Shown: one piece after another, positions 6,114 through 9,527 of the stretch
Position numbering within the stretch: the first letter of the stretch is position 1
How the letters are laid out: each line of letters opens with the position of its first letter
NCBI GenBank assembly: GCA_028876035.1
Contig: JAGWTK010000125.1
Location: 1 to 9,527, forward strand
Origin: Bacteroidota bacterium
Lineage (GTDB): Bacteria; Bacteroidota; Bacteroidia; Chitinophagales; Chitinophagaceae
Reading direction: 5' to 3'
Length of the DNA: 9,527 bases
The notes under the pieces: generated by a model
What the model was told of the DNA's origin: nothing
Seen by the model: the letters and a program-made list of their open reading frames with translations, nothing else
The model's database searches: none
Position numbers and translations under genes: made by a program

Positions 6114-6752
6114 ATGAATATTGCGGATATCAGGAAAGAGTACAAACAACGTGTTTTGCTGGAATCAGATCTTGCACCCGATCCCATCCAGCAATTTCGA
6201 CGTTGGTTCGACGAAGCCGTGGCGGCAGGGGTGGAAGAAGTGAATGCGATGACATTGGCCACAGCCTCTGCAGAGGGGGTTCCCGATGGCCGTATTGTAC
6301 TCCTGAAAGGCTTCGATACAAATGGCTTTGTGTTCTTCACCAATTATAGCAGTGCGAAGGGGACGCAACTGGAAGAAAATCCGCGGGCCTGCCTGGTATT
6401 TTTTTGGGCACCCCTGGAACGCCAGGTGCGTATTACGGGCCTGGTGTCAAAAACCAGTGCGGAAGAAAGCACTGCCTATTACAATAGCAGACCGGTGAGC
6501 AGCCGAATCGGTGCCTGGGCTTCACCGCAAAGCAGTGTGATTGCAAGAAGGGAGTGGCTGGAAAGCAATGAGCAAAAAATCGCAGCCTCTTTTGAAGGAA
6601 AGGAAATTGAGCGGCCGGCACATTGGGGCGGTTATTGCGTAAAGCCGGTAAGTATTGAATTCTGGCAGGGCCGTGCGAGTCGTTTACACGATCGCATTTT
6701 ATACTCAGCCGCTGAGGGTGGCAGCTGGAAAATGGAAAGGCTGGCGCCATAA
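6114..6752 (+). CDS. pdxH: Pyridoxamine/pyridoxine 5'-phosphate oxidase
   Basis: The 212-aa product is the FMN-dependent oxidase that converts pyridoxine or pyridoxamine 5'-phosphate to pyridoxal 5'-phosphate with O2 (vitamin B6 synthesis and salvage, cytoplasmic homodimer). Family blocks are DPIQQFRRWFDEA (23-35), MTLATA (46-51), GRIVLLKGFD (59-68, FMN phosphate contacts), FFTNYSSAKG (74-83), ERQVRITG (102-109), SRIGAWASPQS (130-140), and the C-terminal FWQGRASRLHDR (183-194) with the ending W-x3-RLAP that is typical of PdxH. The length is normal for the family. It stands as a single-gene unit, with the pyrH terminator before it and a strong hairpin 2 bp after its stop. Confidence 0.97.
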   Translation: MNIADIRKEYKQRVLLESDLAPDPIQQFRRWFDEAVAAGVEEVNAMTLATASAEGVPDGRIVLLKGFDTNGFVFFTNYSSAKGTQLEENPRACLVFFWAPLERQVRITGLVSKTSAEESTAYYNSRPVSSRIGAWASPQSSVIARREWLESNEQKIAASFEGKEIERPAHWGGYCVKPVSIEFWQGRASRLHDRILYSAAEGGSWKMERLAP

Positions 6753-6754
6753 TA

Positions 6755-6788
6755 AACCGGTCCGAAGTATACGCACAACGGACCGGTT
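6755..6788. terminator. 10-bp perfect hairpin between convergent pdxH and bTHX genes
   Basis: 6755-6764 pairs perfectly with 6779-6788 (10 bp, GC-rich) around a 14-nt loop. It lies between the stop of pdxH on the plus strand and the stop of the bTHX gene on the minus strand, which is where a shared bidirectional terminator belongs. A good T-run is missing on both sides, so termination may be partial or the hairpin may mainly protect 3' ends. Confidence 0.6.
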
Positions 6789-6796
6789 ACGATGTA

Positions 6797-6910
6797 TTAA
6801 GCTTTCTTCTTAGCGGCTTTTTTTGTTACCACCGATTTGGCAGACCTGCTTTTGCCAAAAGAGCCTTTGAAGATTTTCCCTTTCTTGGTTTTTTTATCAC
6901 CTCTTCCCAT
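6797..6910 (-). CDS. Small ribosomal subunit protein bTHX (37 aa)
   Basis: This very short gene, easily missed by length cut-offs, encodes a 37-residue protein starting MGRGDKKTKKGKIFKGSFGK and ending in a Lys/Ala tail (TKKAAKKKA). The MG-(K/R)-GDKK-T-KKGKI start followed by a G-S/T-F/Y-G-K turn is the signature of the 30S protein THX, which in Thermus sits in the head of the small subunit. Bacteroidota genomes commonly carry such a protein. It is strongly basic (about 15 Lys/Arg of 37), as expected for an RNA-binding ribosomal protein. The Ala/Lys tail is longer than in the shortest family members. Hairpins lie on both sides (6755-6788 and 6971-7004), so it appears to be a single-gene transcript. 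No clear promoter box was found upstream. Confidence 0.88.
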   Translation of the reverse strand: MGRGDKKTKKGKIFKGSFGKSRSAKSVVTKKAAKKKA

Positions 6911-6970
6911 AAAATGTGTTTGTTATTGTTGATGAATGTTACAATGTTCAGGGCCGGACTGCTATTGATG

Positions 6971-7004
6971 TAAAAGCCCCGCTACAGTGGATAGGGGGCT
7001 TTTA
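6971..7004 (-). terminator. Terminator hairpin downstream of the HU gene
   Basis: 6971-6980 and 6995-7004 form a perfect 10-bp stem (TAAAAGCCCC/GGGGCTTTTA) with a 14-nt loop, 20 bp after the stop of the HU gene on the minus strand. The 3' arm ends in CTTTTA in both directions, and the GC core followed by T residues fits an intrinsic terminator for HU. It also separates HU from the bTHX gene. Confidence 0.75.
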
Positions 7005-7024
7005 AAAATTTGTATGCAGAGCTG

Positions 7025-7294
7025 TTATAATTTGGCAGACAATTCTTTTCCGGCTTTGAACTTGGCTACTTTACGGGCTTTTATTTTGATCACTGCACCG
7101 GTCTGAGGATTACGGCCATTGCGGGCTGCTCTCTTGCTCACAGAAAAAGTGCCGAAGCCTACCAGTGTTACTTTGCCACCAGCTTTCAGGGTTTTGGTTA
7201 CCGCTTCAATAAATGAATCCAGCACAGCGTTACCCTGGGTTTTGGTAATACCTGCATCGTCCGCAATTTTTGCAATTAATTCAGCTTTGTTCAT
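7025..7294 (-). CDS. HU-family DNA-binding protein
   Basis: The 89-aa product is a standard-length HU/IHF-family nucleoid protein that would bind and bend DNA as a dimer. It begins MNKAELIAKIADDAGITK. The beta-arm region carries the family signature GFGTFSVSKRAARNGRNPQTG (about 46-66, cut here to its key residues: the GFGTF turn, R56, R59, the RNP tip with its proline, and G66), followed by KARKVAKFKAGKELSAKL. The HU-type start and C-terminus fit HU better than IHF alpha or beta. It is flanked by its own candidate promoter with a palindrome upstream and a terminator downstream, so it is probably a single, highly expressed gene. Confidence 0.96.
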   Translation of the reverse strand: MNKAELIAKIADDAGITKTQGNAVLDSFIEAVTKTLKAGGKVTLVGFGTFSVSKRAARNGRNPQTGAVIKIKARKVAKFKAGKELSAKL

Positions 7295-7320
7295 AGTGCG
7301 ATGTTTTTAATTTTAATGCC

Positions 7321-7352
7321 CGACAAAATTAGACGGTTTTGTCGTCCGGCAA
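7321..7352 (-). promoter_or_regulatory. Candidate HU promoter overlapped by an 8+8 bp palindrome
   Basis: On the minus strand TAATTTTG (7331-7324) matches the -7 consensus fully, and a TTG (7352-7350) lies 18 bp upstream of it. The perfect inverted repeat CGACAAAA (7321-7328) / TTTTGTCG (7337-7344), spacer 8 bp, covers the -7 box. That position suits an operator for a dimeric repressor, or for autoregulation by a DNA-binding protein. The start of transcription would give a short leader of about 20-25 nt. The boxes and the palindrome are visible; regulation is inferred. Confidence 0.55.
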
Positions 7353-7390
7353 AATTTTTTTTGACTTTTCCAGGCTCTGTACTACGCTCT

Positions 7391-7432
7391 GAAACCCGCA
7401 CGGCACAAGCGTTTCAGCGGGTTTTCTTTTTT
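7391..7432 (+). terminator. Intrinsic-terminator-like hairpin with T-run on the plus strand
   Basis: 7392-7399 pairs with 7417-7424 (AAACCCGC/GCGGGTTT, 8 bp), and a T-rich run (7422-7432, one C) follows on the plus strand. An alternative 6-bp pairing (7390-7395 with 7411-7416) lies inside. It lies in the 233-bp gap between HU and the DUF4286 gene, both on the minus strand, so no plus-strand gene precedes it. It may stop the leftward DUF4286 transcript, end a small RNA, or block antisense reading. Confidence 0.55.
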
Positions 7433-7527
7433 CGCGCTGTATGGTTGAATATAATTCCGGTCGTAAAACTTTGACACTGCTTTGATTGTAGAAAGGCATG
7501 CTTTTTAACCAAAACTCTTTTCCACAA

Positions 7528-7833
7528 TTACTGTATAAGTTCGAGCAAACTTCGAAAAGAAATGATCCGATCGCCCCATTTCACGATCGCTTCCTGGCGC
7601 AGTTTTTCCGCGTGGTCACGGAGGTATTGCTGGTATTCCCCTATGGAGGCCGCCGTAAATTGCGTAGCATAGGTATGGCCTTCACTATCGTCCTGCTCCA
7701 GCAACCGTAAGAATCGGAATTCTTTAAACAGGCCAGTTGCCATAATGGCCGGGATATGGATTTCCTGCTGCCAGCGCAACCAGTTTTCGTCCACGGAGGC
7801 ATGCACTTTGGTGGTGATATTGTAAACGACCAT
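7528..7833 (-). CDS. DUF4286 family protein (function unknown)
   Basis: The 101-aa protein resembles the DUF4286 family of small Bacteroidota proteins. It opens with VYNITTKV, a beta strand, followed by the family-like ENWLRWQQEIHIPAIMATGLF (about 16-36; key residues W18, W21, H26, P28, T33 and G34). A helix-strand arrangement with LRLLEQDDSEGHTYATQF follows, and then a helical EYQQYLRDHAEKLRQEAIVKWGD. The layout suggests a dimeric alpha/beta barrel (ferredoxin-like) fold, as in antibiotic monooxygenase-like small proteins, but no catalytic residues can be assigned. No signal peptide or membrane helix is seen. It starts 37 bp after the stop of xth and is probably transcribed with it. A functional tie to DNA repair is not established. 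Confidence 0.88.
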   Translation of the reverse strand: MVVYNITTKVHASVDENWLRWQQEIHIPAIMATGLFKEFRFLRLLEQDDSEGHTYATQFTAASIGEYQQYLRDHAEKLRQEAIVKWGDRIISFRSLLELIQ

Positions 7834-7870
7834 TGCTTTTCTATTTCGGTTATAGGTACCCGTTATACTG

Positions 7871-8638
7871 TCAGGATTTCAATTCCATGTATACCGGGCA
7901 ATGATCGCTTTGTTTTACATCGGGGTAGATGTCTGCATTTACCAGGTTTTTTTCGAGCGGACTGGTCACATTGATGTAATCGATCCGCCAGCCCTTGTTG
8001 TTCAGCCGCACGCTGGGAAAACGTTGACTCCACCAACTGTACCGATGCGGTTCGGGATGAAACTTACGGAAGGTATCCAACCAACCCGATTCGTAGAACT
8101 TATCCATCCAGGCGCGTTCTTCCGGCAAGAAGCCCGAGGACTTTTTGTTTCCCTTTGGATCGTGAATATCGATCTCGCGGTGTGCAATATTGTAATCTCC
8201 GCAAAGCACCAGTTTGGGGTGCTTTTTCCTGAGTTTTGTGAGGTAAACCAGAAACTCATCGAGCCATGTATATTTGAAAGTCTGCCGCTCATCGCCGGAA
8301 GTGCCGGAAGGAAAATAGGCGTTGATAAGGCGAATGTCACCAAAGTCGAGTTGGATCACCCTGCCTTCGTCGTCGCTCACTTTATGACCGGTTCCGTATT
8401 CAATACTGTCGGGTTTTATTTTGGTAAATACCGCCACGCCGCTGTATCCCTTTTTCTGGGCAGAGAACCAGTAATCGTGGTACCCCAGGTTGGTAAATTG
8501 TTTATGATCCACATTGTCTTTTGATGCCTTGGTCTCCTGTAGGCAAATGATATCTGCCGGATCGGTTTTCAGCCATTCCATCAAGCCCTTGGTCATGGCC
8601 GAACGAATACCGTTAACGTTGTAACTGATGATGCGCAT
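7871..8638 (-). CDS. xth: Exodeoxyribonuclease III (AP endonuclease family)
   Basis: The 255-aa product belongs to the ExoIII/APE1 endonuclease-exonuclease-phosphatase fold. It would cut DNA at abasic sites and remove nucleotides or blocking groups from 3' ends in base excision repair. Active-site blocks are complete: SYNVNGIR (5-12, N7), CLQETK (32-37, metal ligand E35), GYSGVAV (64-70), LINAYFPSG (104-112, Y108), CGDYNIAH (146-153, D148 and N150), YSWW (200-203), GWRIDYINV (216-224, D220) and SDHCPV (244-249, D245 and H246). The length matches bacterial ExoIII. The start ATG gives the canonical MRIISYNVNG. It has a candidate promoter upstream and the DUF4286 gene 37 bp downstream. Confidence 0.97.
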   Translation of the reverse strand: MRIISYNVNGIRSAMTKGLMEWLKTDPADIICLQETKASKDNVDHKQFTNLGYHDYWFSAQKKGYSGVAVFTKIKPDSIEYGTGHKVSDDEGRVIQLDFGDIRLINAYFPSGTSGDERQTFKYTWLDEFLVYLTKLRKKHPKLVLCGDYNIAHREIDIHDPKGNKKSSGFLPEERAWMDKFYESGWLDTFRKFHPEPHRYSWWSQRFPSVRLNNKGWRIDYINVTSPLEKNLVNADIYPDVKQSDHCPVYMELKS

Positions 8639-8669
8639 GGGTAATAATTGTTTTGCAAGGTAAACAATG

Positions 8670-8700
8670 CAAATATCCCGCCGCTGGCGTATTTTACCAA
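8670..8700 (-). promoter_or_regulatory. Candidate promoter of the xth-DUF4286 unit
   Basis: On the minus strand TTG (8700-8698), a 20-bp spacer and GATATTTG (8677-8670; 7 of 8 positions of TAnnTTTG) precede xth by about 30 bp. This is the same box pair and spacing seen before pyrH, the response regulator gene and the FHA-protease gene. Motif-based prediction. Confidence 0.5.
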
Positions 8701-8751
8701 CGGTATTGCTGGACTGGCCCCTGCATTTTATTTATCTTCTATCTTTAACGT

Positions 8752-9483
8752 ATGACCCCTGGTGAAAGAATTATTCCGTCCAAGAGTCCTGTATACCTCG
8801 AAGGCCCCCGCAGCCGCGGCTATGAGCTGTCGTTCGCATTGCGTGTATTTGCCCAGATGATCAAAGGATTCCGCACGCTCCACTTTGTAGGGCCTTGCGT
8901 AACGGTATTTGGATCGGCACGGTTCAAAGAAGATCATCCGTATTATGAGGCGGCCCGTGAGATGGGGCGGCAAATTGCAGGACTTGGGTTTACCACTATG
9001 ACCGGGGGCGGACCGGGTATTATGGAAGCTGCCAACCGCGGCGCCTTTGAAGCAGGGGGCGCATCGGTGGGATGTAATATTCAATTGCCTTACGAACAAA
9101 AGGTAAATCCCTATGTGCAAACCAGCATCACTATCCGCTATTTCTTTGTGCGAAAAATGTTGCTGGAAAAATATTCATATGCATTCATCATCATGCCGGG
9201 TGGTTTTGGCACCATGGATGAATTTTTCGAAACGCTCACCCTGGTGCAGACCAAAATGATTTCGCAGTTCCCGCTGGTGTTGTTTGGCGTAAGTTATTAC
9301 CAGCCGCTGATGGATTATATGAAAAAGATGGCGGATGAGAAAACCATCTCACCCGAAGATCTTGACCTGGTTTTGCTCACGGACAGTGCTGCCGAAGCAA
9401 TGGATCATATCCGTAAATACATTACCACGAATTACAAAATCAAGCCGCGCCGGCGTTTGTGGTGGTTGTTTGAAAAGAGGTAA
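8752..9483 (+). CDS. LOG-family (TIGR00730-type) nucleotide phosphoribohydrolase
   Basis: The 243-aa protein is a Rossmann-like LOG/lysine-decarboxylase-like family member. The family hydrolyses (cytokinin-type) nucleoside 5'-monophosphates to free base and ribose 5-phosphate; the true substrate in bacteria of this kind is often unknown. Diagnostic motifs are VTVFGSAR (50-57), MTGGGPGIMEAANRGA (83-98), the FFVRK segment (131-135) with the catalytic-type Arg-Lys pair, and PGGFGTMDE (149-157), the PGGxGTxxE signature. At 243 aa it is longer than the short type-I LOG proteins, because it has an N-terminal extension of about 45 residues and a basic C-terminus (KPRRRLWWLFEKR). Old databases may call it lysine decarboxylase, which is a known misannotation. 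The ATG at 8752 was kept. Upstream, TATCTTTA (8740-8747) resembles a -7 box but lies too close to the start codon to be a confident promoter. Confidence 0.95.
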   Translation: MTPGERIIPSKSPVYLEGPRSRGYELSFALRVFAQMIKGFRTLHFVGPCVTVFGSARFKEDHPYYEAAREMGRQIAGLGFTTMTGGGPGIMEAANRGAFEAGGASVGCNIQLPYEQKVNPYVQTSITIRYFFVRKMLLEKYSYAFIIMPGGFGTMDEFFETLTLVQTKMISQFPLVLFGVSYYQPLMDYMKKMADEKTISPEDLDLVLLTDSAAEAMDHIRKYITTNYKIKPRRRLWWLFEKR

Positions 9484-9527
9484 ACGCTGTAGTACTTTAT
9501 GGAATCAATGTTGTTCTGAAATGTTTT

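Noticed and set aside
7901..8524. 207-codon plus-strand open frame opposite xth
   Set aside because: It is fully antisense to xth, whose active-site motifs are complete, and its translation has no family features.
8752..9483. Annotation of the LOG-family protein as lysine decarboxylase
   Set aside because: The GGGxGxM and PGGxGTxxE motifs define phosphoribohydrolases of the LOG family; no PLP-dependent decarboxylase features are present.

Overview
The window looks like a chromosomal segment of a Bacteroidota bacterium, most likely of the Chitinophagaceae type. This is an inference. It rests on the small ribosomal protein bTHX of Bacteroidota type, a DUF4286 protein (a family I know from Bacteroidota), the general protein character, the lack of strong Shine-Dalgarno sites, and several upstream regions that fit the Bacteroidota promoter pattern TTG-N~20-TAnnTTTG. 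No mobile element, tRNA, rRNA or CRISPR array was seen.

Left part (1-4217, minus strand): a compact four-gene phospho-signalling cluster. In transcription order it encodes an FHA-TM-trypsin-like serine protease, a membrane Ser/Thr kinase with an extracytoplasmic PEGA-like tail, a PP2C phosphatase, and a second Ser/Thr kinase that runs off the left edge. The last three genes are separated by 2 bp and by a 4-bp ATGA overlap, so they are almost certainly an operon. The inferred logic is that the kinases write phosphothreonine, PP2C erases it, and the FHA domain reads it inside the cell and couples it to a protease outside the inner membrane. This is the most interesting part of the window.

Middle (4218-5151): a 265-bp divergent intergenic region with two copies of a 20-bp near-palindromic element in inverted orientation, placed around candidate promoters for both directions. 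It is followed on the plus strand by a NarL/FixJ-type (REC-LuxR) response regulator without a histidine kinase next to it.

Right part (5224-9527): mostly housekeeping genes. These are pyrH (UMP kinase) with a clear terminator; pdxH (pyridoxamine-phosphate oxidase) followed by a strong hairpin; a 37-aa bTHX ribosomal protein gene on the minus strand; an HU gene on the minus strand with a palindrome over its promoter; an xth (exonuclease III) to DUF4286 pair on the minus strand; and a LOG-family phosphoribohydrolase gene on the plus strand.
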